This document shows, piece after piece, positions 28,838 through 37,231 of a DNA stretch of 64,000 nucleotides. Positions within the stretch are counted from its first letter, which is position 1, and every line of letters begins with the position of its first letter. A program made the position numbers and the translations under genes. Source of the DNA: Carboxylicivirga litoralis (GTDB lineage: Bacteria > Bacteroidota > Bacteroidia > Bacteroidales > Marinilabiliaceae); NCBI RefSeq assembly GCF_025499605.1, contig NZ_JAFMVC010000002.1, positions 248,001 to 312,000 on the forward strand, given 5' to 3'. The notes beneath the pieces are model-generated. The model was not told the DNA's origin and did no database searches. It saw nothing but the letters and a program-made list of their open reading frames with translations.

Positions 28838-29308
28838 TTAGTCTTTTAGGCATCTATCGAGCAGTTGTTTTAAATAAACAGTTGAGTTGGTATGGTTTTC
28901 AGAAGGTGCCCATGGTGCAAACTGCTTGTCGTTTAACTCATCGTAGGGCCCATCTTTTACTTCGTAAACGCATGTGTTGTTTTTTAGGGCCACAATGGTA
29001 TGATAACAATGTGGAGGGATTTCGATTCCATACACCTGTTTGTCTCTGTCGAGAATGGTCGCCTGTTTAATTGTGCCATCATTCTGAAATAGAACAACCA
29101 ATAAGCGTCCTTGCAGAATAATAAACGCTTCACGTTTATCGGGATTCTGATGTTTATGAGGTTGAACATAACTATATGGTTGAATCATGTTCAGCATACG
29201 CTGTAATATGTCGTCATTTGATTGGTGAAAATTATAATTAGCCCTTTTGCGTACTGAATTTGTTGCTTTATCTGCTAATTGGCTTAAAAGTTTATTATCA
29301 ATAATCAT
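28838..29308 (-). CDS. WbuC-like cupin-fold metalloprotein
   Basis: 156 residues from the ATG at 29308 (MIIDNKLLSQLADKATNSVR); the 17 codons upstream are not family-like. Cupin motif 1 contains the metal-binding HKHQNPDKREAFIILQGRL segment. Motif 2 is IEIPPHCYHTIVAL with the second His set. The C-terminal stretch resembles WbuC proteins, which occur in polysaccharide gene clusters but have no firmly assigned reaction. Here it is not in such a cluster; its neighbours are signalling genes. I assign it to the WbuC-like family with moderate certainty. Confidence 0.75.
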   Translation of the reverse strand: MIIDNKLLSQLADKATNSVRKRANYNFHQSNDDILQRMLNMIQPYSYVQPHKHQNPDKREAFIILQGRLLVVLFQNDGTIKQATILDRDKQVYGIEIPPHCYHTIVALKNNTCVYEVKDGPYDELNDKQFAPWAPSENHTNSTVYLKQLLDRCLKD

Positions 29309-29442
29309 GGTATGTAAAGTTGATTTCTTATTGGTTACTAAAATACAATAGTTCATCAACTATATCACGTTATTAGTCATTAGGCTATTAACTTTTGTGA
29401 TTGTATTCGTACAAATTATCAAATGCCTTTAGTTGAAATAAA

Positions 29443-30546
29443 ATGGGTAATACAATACTAATAGTTGATGATTCGGAATTAGATTTAAAACTAATTTCAA
29501 CAGTCATCCGTAATAATGAACCTTTCCGAACTATCATAACGGCTAATAATGGGGAGGAGGCATGCCGGCAAGCTGTGCGTCATCAGCCCGATTTAGTAAT
29601 TTTAGATTGGGAGATGCCTGATATTGATGGATTGGAGGTGCTTCGGATACTTAAGAAGAATGAGCTAACCAAAGATTTGCCTGTTATATTAATGTCGGGA
29701 GTTTCTTTCACCGATAAAATAAAGGAAGCATTTAGCGTAGGTGCAGCTGATTTTATTCCTAAACCCATTCATCCTGAAGAGCTACAGGCACGTGCCGAGG
29801 CTGTTCTAACAAACTATGCTAATTTTAAATCGTTAAAAGATCATGCTAACCAATTAACCTTGGCTAACCTAAAGAATGAGCGTATACTGAAATCAATATT
29901 GCCCCTGCCTATTCTCATGCAGATTAAGGAGTATGGCTCCATTCCTCCAAAGCGTTACAAAGACTGTGTGGCCATTTTTGTTGATATGGTTGATTTTACA
30001 ACCAAAACAGGTAAAATGTCACCTGGTGTTTTATTGCGCGAATTACATGAATTATTTACTGGCTTTGATAAAGTGATTGATGAGCATTTCTGCACGCGGA
30101 TAAAAACTGTGGGGGATGCTTATATTGCTGTGTGTGGCATGTTTTATACGCCCGGTAATATTGAAATTGAAGCGGCTTCAGCAGCCGTTAAAATTCGTGA
30201 TTATATTATCGAACGTAACAAGAACAGTGAAATTAAGTGGGAGTTAAAGATTGGCTTATATAATGGTGATATCATTGGTAGTTCGGTTAGTCCAAGCAAC
30301 CTTAACTTCGATATTTTTGGCGAAACGGTTAATATGGCTTCTCGCTTTCAGGCTATGTGTGAACCCATGCAGATCAATGTTTCGGAGAGTTTAAGCAAGC
30401 CATTGTCAGAAGCTTATAAATTAGTGACACGAGTTCCTAAAAAGGTAAAAGGCAAGGGGGTGATGCCCATGTATTATATTCACAAACCTCTGAAAGAAAT
30501 AGAAAAAAAGGAGGCTGTTTTGATTCCAGCCCCCTCGATGCAATAA
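29443..30546 (+). CDS. Response regulator fused to class III adenylate cyclase
   Basis: 367 residues. Residues 1-125 form a receiver domain: acidic pocket Asp9/Asp10, phosphoacceptor Asp55 (LVILDWEMPD), Ser85 and Lys107. A helical linker (about 126-160) follows. The cyclase domain has Asp181 (IFVDMVDFT) and Asp225 (KTVGDAYIAV) as metal ligands, Lys221 and Asp290 as adenine-selecting residues, and Asn297/Arg301 (TVNMASR) for transition-state binding. All residues required for ATP cyclisation are present, so the predicted output is phosphorylation-controlled cAMP synthesis. No partner kinase is adjacent. GTP as substrate is unlikely from the Lys/Asp pair. Confidence 0.9.
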   Translation: MGNTILIVDDSELDLKLISTVIRNNEPFRTIITANNGEEACRQAVRHQPDLVILDWEMPDIDGLEVLRILKKNELTKDLPVILMSGVSFTDKIKEAFSVGAADFIPKPIHPEELQARAEAVLTNYANFKSLKDHANQLTLANLKNERILKSILPLPILMQIKEYGSIPPKRYKDCVAIFVDMVDFTTKTGKMSPGVLLRELHELFTGFDKVIDEHFCTRIKTVGDAYIAVCGMFYTPGNIEIEAASAAVKIRDYIIERNKNSEIKWELKIGLYNGDIIGSSVSPSNLNFDIFGETVNMASRFQAMCEPMQINVSESLSKPLSEAYKLVTRVPKKVKGKGVMPMYYIHKPLKEIEKKEAVLIPAPSMQ

Positions 30547-30557
30547 ATTATGAAATA

Positions 30558-30606
30558 AGGTAGAAGGCAAAAGAATCAAGATGATTCTTACCTTCGCCTA
30601 ATTTTA
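30558..30606. terminator. Bidirectional hairpin between cyclase gene and ettA
   Basis: AAGAATC (30571-30577) pairs with GATTCTT (30583-30589), extended by GAAGG (30563-30567) with CCTTC (30591-30595). It lies between convergent genes with A/T-rich flanks. It overlaps the last ettA bases slightly. Confidence 0.5.
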
Positions 30607-32289
30607 TTTAATCAGCTTTTTATAGCGAATGCGCTGTGGGGTCGTATCACCCAGACGGCGCTTTTTATTTTCTTCATATTCACTATAGGAGCCTTCGAAG
30701 AAATATACTTTAGATTCGCCTTCAAAAGCTAAGATATGTGTTGCCACTCGATCAAGGAACCAACGGTCGTGCGAGATAACGACAGCACATCCGGCAAAGT
30801 CTTCCAGACCTTCTTCCAGTGCACGGAGCGTGTTCACGTCAATGTCGTTTGTTGGCTCATCCAAAAGCAATACGTTACCTTCTTCTTTTAGAGCCATGGC
30901 CAGGTGCAGTCGGTTGCGCTCACCACCCGAAAGTACTTCGCATTTCTTCTGTTGGTCGTTGCCGGCAAAGTTAAAGCGCGACAGGTAGGCACGGGCATTC
31001 ACCTCTTTGTTGCCCATTCGAAGTAATTCATCGCCTTGTGATACAACTTCGTAAACTGTTTTGCCCGGAATAATATCATCGTGTGACTGGTCAACATACG
31101 AAACTTTAACGGTTTCGCCTACTTCAAAAGTTCCGGCATCGGCTTGTTCAAGTCCCATAATCAAGCGGAATAGGGTTGTTTTACCTGCGCCATTAGGCCC
31201 GATAACACCAACAATACCATTCTTTGGTAGCATAAACTCCAGGTTCTCGAACAAGAGTTTTTCATCAAAGGCTTTTGACACGCCATGTGCTTCAATTACC
31301 TTATCTCCTAAGCGAGGGCCGTTCGGGATGAAGATTTCCAGTTTTTCCTCTTTCTCTTTTACATCCTCCTTCATCAAGCTGTCGTAGGCATTCAAACGGG
31401 CTTTGTTTTTAGCATGACGAGCTTTTGGAGCCATGCGTACCCATTCTAACTCGCGCTCCAGTGTTTTGCGACGTTTCGAAGCTTGTTTTTCTTCGTTAGC
31501 CATGCGCTTGGTCTTCTGATCCAACCACGATGAATAGTTGCCTTCCCAAGGAATGCCTTCACCACGGTCTAATTCAAGAATCCAGCCGGCCACATTGTCA
31601 AGGAAGTAACGGTCGTGAGTGATGCCAATTACAGTGCCTTTGTACTGTTGCAGGTGTTGTTCCAGCCATTGGACCGATTCAGCATCCAGGTGGTTAGTAG
31701 GCTCATCTAATAAAAGGATATCCGGTTCTTGCAATAACAAGCGACAAAGAGCAACGCGACGGCGCTCACCACCAGAAAGTACATTGATTGGCTGGTCTTC
31801 AGGCGGACAGCGTAAAGCGTCCATGGCACGATTAAGCTTAGTATCCAGGTTCCAGGCATCGTGCTGGTCAATAAGCTCCTGTAATTTGGCTTGCTCATCC
31901 ATCACTGCCTGCATCTTATCCGGATCTTCCAATACTTCAGGATCGCCAAACTTCTCGTTGCATGCTTCGTAGGCTTTTAATGTATCAACCACTTCCTGAA
32001 CGCCTTCTTCCACAACCTGACGCACTGTTTTACTCTCGTCTAATTGAGGTTCCTGCTCCAGGTAGCCCACTGAATAACCGGGAGAAAACACGACATCACC
32101 CTGATAGTTCTTTTCTACACCAGCTATAATTTTAAGCAGTGTTGATTTACCTGAACCGTTCAAGCCGATAATGCCAATTTTAGCACCATAGAAGAACGAT
32201 AGGTAAATATTATTTAGCACTTTCTTTTGCGGGGGGAAAGTCTTACTCACCCCAACCATGCTGAATATTATTTTTTTATCGTCTGACAT
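30604..32289 (-). CDS. ettA: Energy-dependent translational throttle protein EttA (ABC-F)
   Basis: 561 residues, cytoplasmic ABC-F ATPase that in E. coli gates entry of the ribosome into elongation according to ATP/ADP level. Two ABC domains: Walker A GLNGSGKST and GPNGAGKTT, signatures LSGGERRRVAL and LSGGERNRLHLA, Walker B LLLDEPTNH and LLLDEPTND. The interdomain linker contains the EttA-specific arm and the P-site tRNA interaction region (RRKTLERELEWVRMAPKARH). Length and opening sequence (IIFSMVGVSKTFPPQKKVLN) match EttA rather than Uup or ribosome-protection ABC-F factors. Confidence 0.95.
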   Translation of the reverse strand: MSDDKKIIFSMVGVSKTFPPQKKVLNNIYLSFFYGAKIGIIGLNGSGKSTLLKIIAGVEKNYQGDVVFSPGYSVGYLEQEPQLDESKTVRQVVEEGVQEVVDTLKAYEACNEKFGDPEVLEDPDKMQAVMDEQAKLQELIDQHDAWNLDTKLNRAMDALRCPPEDQPINVLSGGERRRVALCRLLLQEPDILLLDEPTNHLDAESVQWLEQHLQQYKGTVIGITHDRYFLDNVAGWILELDRGEGIPWEGNYSSWLDQKTKRMANEEKQASKRRKTLERELEWVRMAPKARHAKNKARLNAYDSLMKEDVKEKEEKLEIFIPNGPRLGDKVIEAHGVSKAFDEKLLFENLEFMLPKNGIVGVIGPNGAGKTTLFRLIMGLEQADAGTFEVGETVKVSYVDQSHDDIIPGKTVYEVVSQGDELLRMGNKEVNARAYLSRFNFAGNDQQKKCEVLSGGERNRLHLAMALKEEGNVLLLDEPTNDIDVNTLRALEEGLEDFAGCAVVISHDRWFLDRVATHILAFEGESKVYFFEGSYSEYEENKKRRLGDTTPQRIRYKKLIK

Positions 32290-32314
32290 TTTAATATAAT
32301 TTTCGTTTGAAGTG

Positions 32315-32322
32315 CAAAGGTA
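32315..32322 (-). promoter_or_regulatory. Bacteroidota-type -7 promoter element for ettA
   Basis: The minus strand reads TACCTTTG (then CAC), an exact TAnnTTTG match, 25 bases upstream of the ettA ATG. No clear -33 element. Confidence 0.6.
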
Positions 32323-32506
32323 GGAAATGTTGAGCAGTTGTCTATCTGCTAAAATGTCGAATTTAGGAGTATGTTGCTAGTGTGTAGTGATTTGTTTTTA
32401 ACCTTATAAGTTGTCAAATAAAAAAAGAGGATATTGACTTTAGTAATAGAATAATTTACATTTATGTTTCATAAATAAAGTGATGAATTAACCTTAACTC
32501 TAATAT

Positions 32507-32566
32507 TATGTTGAAACAGCAACTTAAAATGATTTCATTTCTTTGGCTTTTATTGGTGAGTGGATA
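32507..32566 (+). pseudogene. Possible remnant of a secreted-protein gene (signal peptide only)
   Basis: A 19-codon frame, MLKQQLKMISFLWLLLVSG then stop, has the charge-then-hydrophobic pattern of a signal peptide but no mature part. The following roughly 190 bases have no long frame. It may be the decayed start of an exported protein, or a short leader peptide. The 463-base ettA-hydrolase gap otherwise holds only the ettA promoter. Confidence 0.3.
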
Positions 32567-32752
32567 AATGCCTGCTATAGGTTAAGATAGGTGCAAAGTA
32601 GAAACCGAGAAATAAGCTACGTCCATTGAATCGCTGTTAATAGTTCCATAAACCCCTTCAAGCGGATTAATACTAAGTCATACCAATCTATTAGTTCTGT
32701 ATTCTTTCCTCAATTAAATAATCACAGTATTTAAACCTAAATTCTAATTATT

Positions 32753-33862
32753 ATGAGAACAAAAGTAACCATTACGATTTTGATTTTTATAATGAGTTCA
32801 ACCAGTTTTTTGCGAACTAACGCATGCACTGGTTTACGATTAATTGCTGAAGATGGCGGAGTGGTCGTAGGCAGAACTCTTGAGTTTGGTCTTGACCCGA
32901 ATTCTGAAGTTCTTGTCTTTCCTGCCGGTAAAGAAATTACGAGCTCACTTGCTGATAAGTCAAAAGGCATCACTTATACATCAAAGTATGGCATTGTGGG
33001 AGCTAATGGCTTTGGTTTCGATATACATGCCGATGGAATAAATGAAGCTGGTCTCTATGTAGGATTGCATTATTTTCCAGGATATGCCAGTTACAATCAG
33101 CCCGACCCATCTAAATACGATATTTCAATGGCTGCTGAGGATTATGGAACCTGGTTATTGGCCAATTTTGCATCAATAGAAGAAGTGAAAGCAAACTATG
33201 ATAAGGTATTTCTGGTTGAAAATCCAATAGAAGTGCTTGGCAATATTAGCTTGCCGGCTCACTTTGTTATACATGATAAATCAGGAGCTTGTGTTGTGGT
33301 TGAGCCCTTGAGTGGGAAGTTGGTTATTTACGATAATCCTTTTGGTGTGTTTACCAACTCACCAACTTTTGACTGGCATGTCACCAATCTTAATAACTAC
33401 ATGAATTTATCTGTTGTCAATGTCGAACCATTTGATTTTGCCGGACAAAAACTAAGGGCATTTGGTGAAGGGAGTGGTTTGCGTGGCTTGCCAGGCGACG
33501 GCACGCCCCCATCGCGCTTTGTTCGCGCTGCTGTCTATTCGCAATCTGCAGTAAAACAGGCGACGGCATCTTTAACTGTTCCCCAGGTTTTTCACCTAAT
33601 GAATAATTTTGACATCCCGGTAGGTTCAGTGCGCGAGGTGTTCAAAACTCCAGACGGTACAAAGGTCTTTAATGAAATAACATCATGGACATCAGTAATT
33701 GATTTGAAAAATCTGACATATTCTTTTAAAACTTACCAAGGACAGCAGGTGTGCCAGATTGATATTCAAAAAACACTTAAAGCTGCAAAGGCTAAAGTTG
33801 GGCGAATATCAATGAATTCTGAATTTGTATTTAAGGACGTAAGTAAAGACTTTAAGAAATAA
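32753..33862 (+). CDS. Exported choloylglycine hydrolase-family (Ntn) amide hydrolase
   Basis: 369 residues. A signal peptide ends at Ala24, exposing Cys25 as the N-terminal nucleophile (NAC-TGLRLIAEDGG), as in bile-salt hydrolases and penicillin V acylases. The conserved Arg at +16 is present (GRTLEFG, Arg41), but the +19 position, Asp in many bile-salt hydrolases, is Glu44. Later motifs GIVGANGFGFDIHADGINEA, GNISLPAHFVIHDKSG and VFTNSPTFDWHVTNLNNY fit the family. It is probably periplasmic and cleaves a linear amide; the substrate (bile salt, N-acyl amino acid, acyl-homoserine lactone) cannot be read from sequence. It is followed after 6 bases by an amidohydrolase, suggesting a shared substrate. 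Confidence 0.85.
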   Translation: MRTKVTITILIFIMSSTSFLRTNACTGLRLIAEDGGVVVGRTLEFGLDPNSEVLVFPAGKEITSSLADKSKGITYTSKYGIVGANGFGFDIHADGINEAGLYVGLHYFPGYASYNQPDPSKYDISMAAEDYGTWLLANFASIEEVKANYDKVFLVENPIEVLGNISLPAHFVIHDKSGACVVVEPLSGKLVIYDNPFGVFTNSPTFDWHVTNLNNYMNLSVVNVEPFDFAGQKLRAFGEGSGLRGLPGDGTPPSRFVRAAVYSQSAVKQATASLTVPQVFHLMNNFDIPVGSVREVFKTPDGTKVFNEITSWTSVIDLKNLTYSFKTYQGQQVCQIDIQKTLKAAKAKVGRISMNSEFVFKDVSKDFKK

Positions 33863-33868
33863 TGTTTT

Positions 33869-35812
33869 ATGATGAAATTTAAGTTCATAAGTTTAATAAT
33901 TGTTGGTGTAATACTGTCAACTAATGGATGGAGTCAAACATTTACACTTCAGGATATTGTGAATGAAACAGCTCCATTGCCAAAAGTTGTTATATATACA
34001 GCCAAAGAGGTTGTGACCCTGAATACTGATATGCCCAAGGCTACAGCCGTTGCTGTTGTAGGAGATAAAATTCTTGCCGTTGGTTCTTTAAAGGAATTAA
34101 CTGAAGCAGCAGGCGAACAGGCATACACGGTTGATAACACCTTTAAGAGCAAAGTGATTGTGCCGGGTTTAATAGCCCAGCACGATCATCCTTTATTGAG
34201 CAGTTTGGCAATGATGTCTGAAATTATAGCAATCGAAGATTGGGTGTTGCCCCAAAAAACAGCATTGGCAGCTAATAACCAGAAAGAGTATTGGCAACTG
34301 CTACAAGAAGCAAATAAGCGCTTAAAAATAAAAGATGAATTGCTTTTTACGTGGGGTTATCACCCTGCCTTTCATGGCCCTCTTACCAGGGCTGATCTGG
34401 ATAAATTAAGTGCAAACCGTCCGATTATAGTGTGGCATCGCTCCTGTCATGAGTTTACGCTTAACACTGTTGCTTTAAATACATTGGGCATTGATAAGGC
34501 TTATGTTGATAAGTTTACTTCAACAGCTAAAAAGCAGTCCAACCTGGGCGAAGGTCATTTTTGGGAACAGGGTATGTTTGGAATTGTGCCTAAGATTGTT
34601 CCTTACCTTGCTACTCCCGAGAGGTTGAAGGAAGGGTTGGAGCTTACCCAGGAGTTTTATCATACTAATGGAGTAACCCTGGCTTGTGAACCGGGTGGAT
34701 TGTATTCTTTGAAGCTACAAGAGGCAGAGAATGCTGTGTTATCGAAATCGTCAAGTCCTTTTCGCTTTTATTTTATTCCAGATGGCAAATCTATCTATAG
34801 CTTATATCCTGAAAATGTCATTATGGAAACTGAAAAAACGTTGGATTGGTGTCATGATATGACCACCATGCTGCCCGATAAAGTGAAGCTATTTGCCGAT
34901 GGTGCGATATACTCTTTGGCCATGCAACTGCGTGATCCATTTATTAATGGCAACTATGAAGGGCAATGGATGATGGATCTTGATGTGTTTGCGAAAGCCT
35001 TTAAAGTATATTGGGATGCCGGGTATCAAATCCATATTCATGTTAATGGTGATGCTGGCTTAGATATGCTTTTAGATAATTTAGAAGCAAATATGAGAAG
35101 AAACCCACGTTACGATCATCGAATGGTAGTAGTTCATTTTGCTGTTTCTGGTAAAGATCAGGTAAAAAGGATTAAAAGGTTAGGTGCTATCGTTAGCGGT
35201 AATCCATACTATGTAACGGCTTTGGCTGATATGTATAGCATAAATGGTTTGGGGCCTGAAAGGGCTGATCATATGGTGCGTATGGCAGATGTTGAAAAGG
35301 CCGGTATTTCTTTTTCACTGCATTCAGACATGCCGATGGCTCCAGGTCAACCATTGTTTTTAATGGACTGCGGCGTAAATCGTATAACAAAATCGGGTAG
35401 AGTTGCGGGTAAAGAGCAAAGAATTAGTCGCGAGGGAGCTCTAAAGGCTGTGACTATTGAAGCTGCGTATTCATTAGGTTTGGAGAAGGAGGTAGGTAGT
35501 ATTGAAGCCGGTAAATTGGCTAATTTTACCATATTGGCAGATAATCCTATTACTTGTAAAGCTACTCAAATCAAAGATATTCCAGTATGGGGTACGGTGC
35601 ATGAGGGGCGAATTTTACCAGTAAAAAGAGCTGGTAATGTGACAGGCTCTACAGGGCCAGTATTGAATGAGAACTCATATGCTTTAATGTATGAAATGCA
35701 ATCGTGTCATAGTCATTGTTCTCACCAGCATCAAGAACACGGAAACAGTAATTGTGTGTGCGCCCTGAATCGTCTTTTTTCTTATGCTTTAGCTGGTGCA
35801 CTTGAAAATTAA
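33869..35812 (+). CDS. Exported amidohydrolase (YtcJ-like) with Cys/His-rich C-terminal tail
   Basis: 647 residues. The signal peptide ends near GWSQ (residue 23). The metal-dependent hydrolase barrel includes the HxH motif (GLIAQHDHPLL), KLFADGAIYSLAM, HIHVNGDAGLD, and a late HSDMPMAPGQP. The C-terminal domain EVGSIEAGKLANFTILADNP is typical of amidohydrolase_3/YtcJ proteins. An extra tail at residues 613-631 reads CHSHCSHQHQEHGNSNCVC, four Cys and five His in 19 residues, which is unusual for the family and looks like a metal-binding patch. ATG codons at 33869 and 33872 are both possible starts. It probably acts with the upstream amide hydrolase in the periplasm; the substrate is unknown. 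Confidence 0.85.
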   Translation: MMKFKFISLIIVGVILSTNGWSQTFTLQDIVNETAPLPKVVIYTAKEVVTLNTDMPKATAVAVVGDKILAVGSLKELTEAAGEQAYTVDNTFKSKVIVPGLIAQHDHPLLSSLAMMSEIIAIEDWVLPQKTALAANNQKEYWQLLQEANKRLKIKDELLFTWGYHPAFHGPLTRADLDKLSANRPIIVWHRSCHEFTLNTVALNTLGIDKAYVDKFTSTAKKQSNLGEGHFWEQGMFGIVPKIVPYLATPERLKEGLELTQEFYHTNGVTLACEPGGLYSLKLQEAENAVLSKSSSPFRFYFIPDGKSIYSLYPENVIMETEKTLDWCHDMTTMLPDKVKLFADGAIYSLAMQLRDPFINGNYEGQWMMDLDVFAKAFKVYWDAGYQIHIHVNGDAGLDMLLDNLEANMRRNPRYDHRMVVVHFAVSGKDQVKRIKRLGAIVSGNPYYVTALADMYSINGLGPERADHMVRMADVEKAGISFSLHSDMPMAPGQPLFLMDCGVNRITKSGRVAGKEQRISREGALKAVTIEAAYSLGLEKEVGSIEAGKLANFTILADNPITCKATQIKDIPVWGTVHEGRILPVKRAGNVTGSTGPVLNENSYALMYEMQSCHSHCSHQHQEHGNSNCVCALNRLFSYALAGALEN

Positions 35813-35838
35813 ATAACCGAGTGCTGGTATAGCAGGTG

Positions 35839-35889
35839 AAAATCAAAAAAGACCAAGTTGTTAATTAACTTGGTCTTTTTTGATTTTTA
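35839..35889. terminator. Bidirectional terminator between amidohydrolase and marC
   Basis: A perfect 21-bp inverted repeat: AAAATCAAAAAAGACCAAGTT (35839-35859) with AACTTGGTCTTTTTTGATTTT (35867-35887), loop of 7. Its A/T arms give T runs in both directions between convergent genes. Confidence 0.9.
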
Positions 35890-35916
35890 TTCTTTCTTGG
35901 CGCTGGTCAAATTCAA

Positions 35917-36528
35917 TTATAAATTGAATGAGAGCTTGATGCCTTCGGTAATCATTCCAATTCCAATAATTGCAAGAATTAGACCCATTAGTTTTCCGAT
36001 GACTGAGATTAAATTATTACCAACTTTGTCCACAATGATTTCACTATACCTAAATGCTAAATAAGTCATATATATAATCAGCCCAAAAATAGCGATGACT
36101 ATGCCAATGTGTATAAAGCTAGCTTTGGTAACGCTGTTCATTGCCGTCACAATTGTTCCTGGTCCGGCTAAAATAGGAATGGCTAATGGTGATATAGCCA
36201 GATTATTTTCATTATTAGCATTTGTATGGTGCATTTTTGACTTTTGTGACATTAACATTTCAAAGCCGACATAAAATATCAATATGCCTCCTGTAATTTT
36301 AAATGCAGGAATGGTGATTCCAAACAATTCGAAGATATACTTGCCTGCAATTACAAATGAGAGTACAATAATGAAGGCTGTTAAGGTTGCGGTTCTGGCA
36401 ATTTTCTTTTTGTCTTCTTTCTTTTCTCCGTCGACTAGTCCTAAGAAAATTGGCGTATTAGCAATTGGATTCATGATGGCGAAAAAGCTCATGAATACCG
36501 TTAAAGAATAGGTTAGTAGGTCTTCCAT
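35917..36528 (-). CDS. MarC family inner-membrane protein
   Basis: 203 residues with about six hydrophobic helices, the MarC/UPF0056 pattern. The opening FMSFFAIMNPIANTPIFLGL contains the family NP motif, and LAIPILAGPGTIVTAMN is the second signature. The function of MarC is unknown; the old link to multiple antibiotic resistance was not upheld. It is a single gene, and the hairpin at 35839-35889 terminates it. Confidence 0.9.
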   Translation of the reverse strand: MEDLLTYSLTVFMSFFAIMNPIANTPIFLGLVDGEKKEDKKKIARTATLTAFIIVLSFVIAGKYIFELFGITIPAFKITGGILIFYVGFEMLMSQKSKMHHTNANNENNLAISPLAIPILAGPGTIVTAMNSVTKASFIHIGIVIAIFGLIIYMTYLAFRYSEIIVDKVGNNLISVIGKLMGLILAIIGIGMITEGIKLSFNL

Positions 36529-36817
36529 GTGAGTTATGTTAGGGTGTATTCAATTTGTTATGAATGAATTGGTTTGATATCTGTAGTTATATGATATTGT
36601 TGTGATTGGGATATATTGTCTTATAATGGAAAGGCATTCTCATGTATATTGAAATTAAAGGAAGTGTGCTAATTGTTAGATACAATTTAATTAAAATTTT
36701 AATAGAGGCATTTCCGATGTGAAGTTTTTCCTTTGCAGACTATGTAAAATTTATGCCTAGACACAGAATTTGTTCGTGGTACTGGAGGATGTAGAAATAG
36801 CACATGACTAGAAGGTA

Positions 36818-36852
36818 CAAAAAAAGGAGAAACAATAACTGCTTCTCCTTTT
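36818..36852 (-). terminator. Terminator of the tRNA-Val cluster
   Basis: AAAAGGAGAA (36822-36831) pairs perfectly with TTCTCCTTTT (36843-36852). On the minus strand the stem runs into more than six T. It lies directly after the last tRNA. The rest of the 327-base gap to marC (36529-36817) shows nothing I can name. Confidence 0.85.
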
Positions 36853-36855
36853 AAG

Positions 36856-36930
36856 TGGGCGATGAGGGAGTCGAACCCCCGACCCCTTGGGTGTAAACCA
36901 AGTGCTCTAAACCAACTGAGCTAATCGCCC
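36856..36930 (-). tRNA. tRNA-Val (anticodon UAC), copy 3 in transcription order
   Basis: 75 bases on the minus strand with a perfect 7-bp acceptor stem (GGGCGAT/ATCGCCC), D-arm TTAGCTCAGTTGGTTTAGAG, anticodon stem CTTGG/CCAAG with loop TTTACAC (anticodon TAC), and T-arm GGGGGTTCGACTCCC. CCA is not encoded. It is identical to its two neighbours. Confidence 0.97.
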
Positions 36931-36956
36931 TGAAATATATGCAGTGTCAATTAAAG

Positions 36957-37031
36957 TGGGCGATGAGGGAGTCGAACCCCCGACCCCTTGGGTGTAAACC
37001 AAGTGCTCTAAACCAACTGAGCTAATCGCCC
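36957..37031 (-). tRNA. tRNA-Val (anticodon UAC), copy 2
   Basis: Same 75-base sequence as the flanking copies, 26 bases upstream of copy 3 in the transcript. All stems are intact and CCA is not encoded. Confidence 0.97.
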
Positions 37032-37089
37032 TGAATATTTCAGGTAATTTCAATAAATTACTTTAATGATTTCGTTTAATCATTTTGGG

Positions 37090-37164
37090 TGGGCGATGAG
37101 GGAGTCGAACCCCCGACCCCTTGGGTGTAAACCAAGTGCTCTAAACCAACTGAGCTAATCGCCC
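37090..37164 (-). tRNA. tRNA-Val (anticodon UAC), copy 1 (promoter proximal)
   Basis: Same 75-base sequence, 58 bases from copy 2. It is the first tRNA behind the consensus promoter at 37195-37226. Confidence 0.97.
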
Positions 37165-37194
37165 TTGCGTGCTTATCTCTTTCGAAAAGCGATG

Positions 37195-37226
37195 CAAATG
37201 TATAGCTCTTTTTCTTCTCCTCCAAA
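37195..37226 (-). promoter_or_regulatory. Consensus promoter for the tRNA-Val cluster
   Basis: On the minus strand TTTG (37223-37226), a 20-base spacer and TACATTTG (37195-37202) match the Bacteroidota -33/-7 consensus exactly. It lies between the folC stop (37232) and the first tRNA, about 30 bases before the mature tRNA 5' end. Confidence 0.75.
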
Positions 37227-37231
37227 TTTAA

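Noticed and set aside
28741-29070. Plus-strand frame of 109 residues opposite the cupin gene
   Set aside because: It is the shadow of the cupin gene on the other strand, with hairpin DNA at its start.
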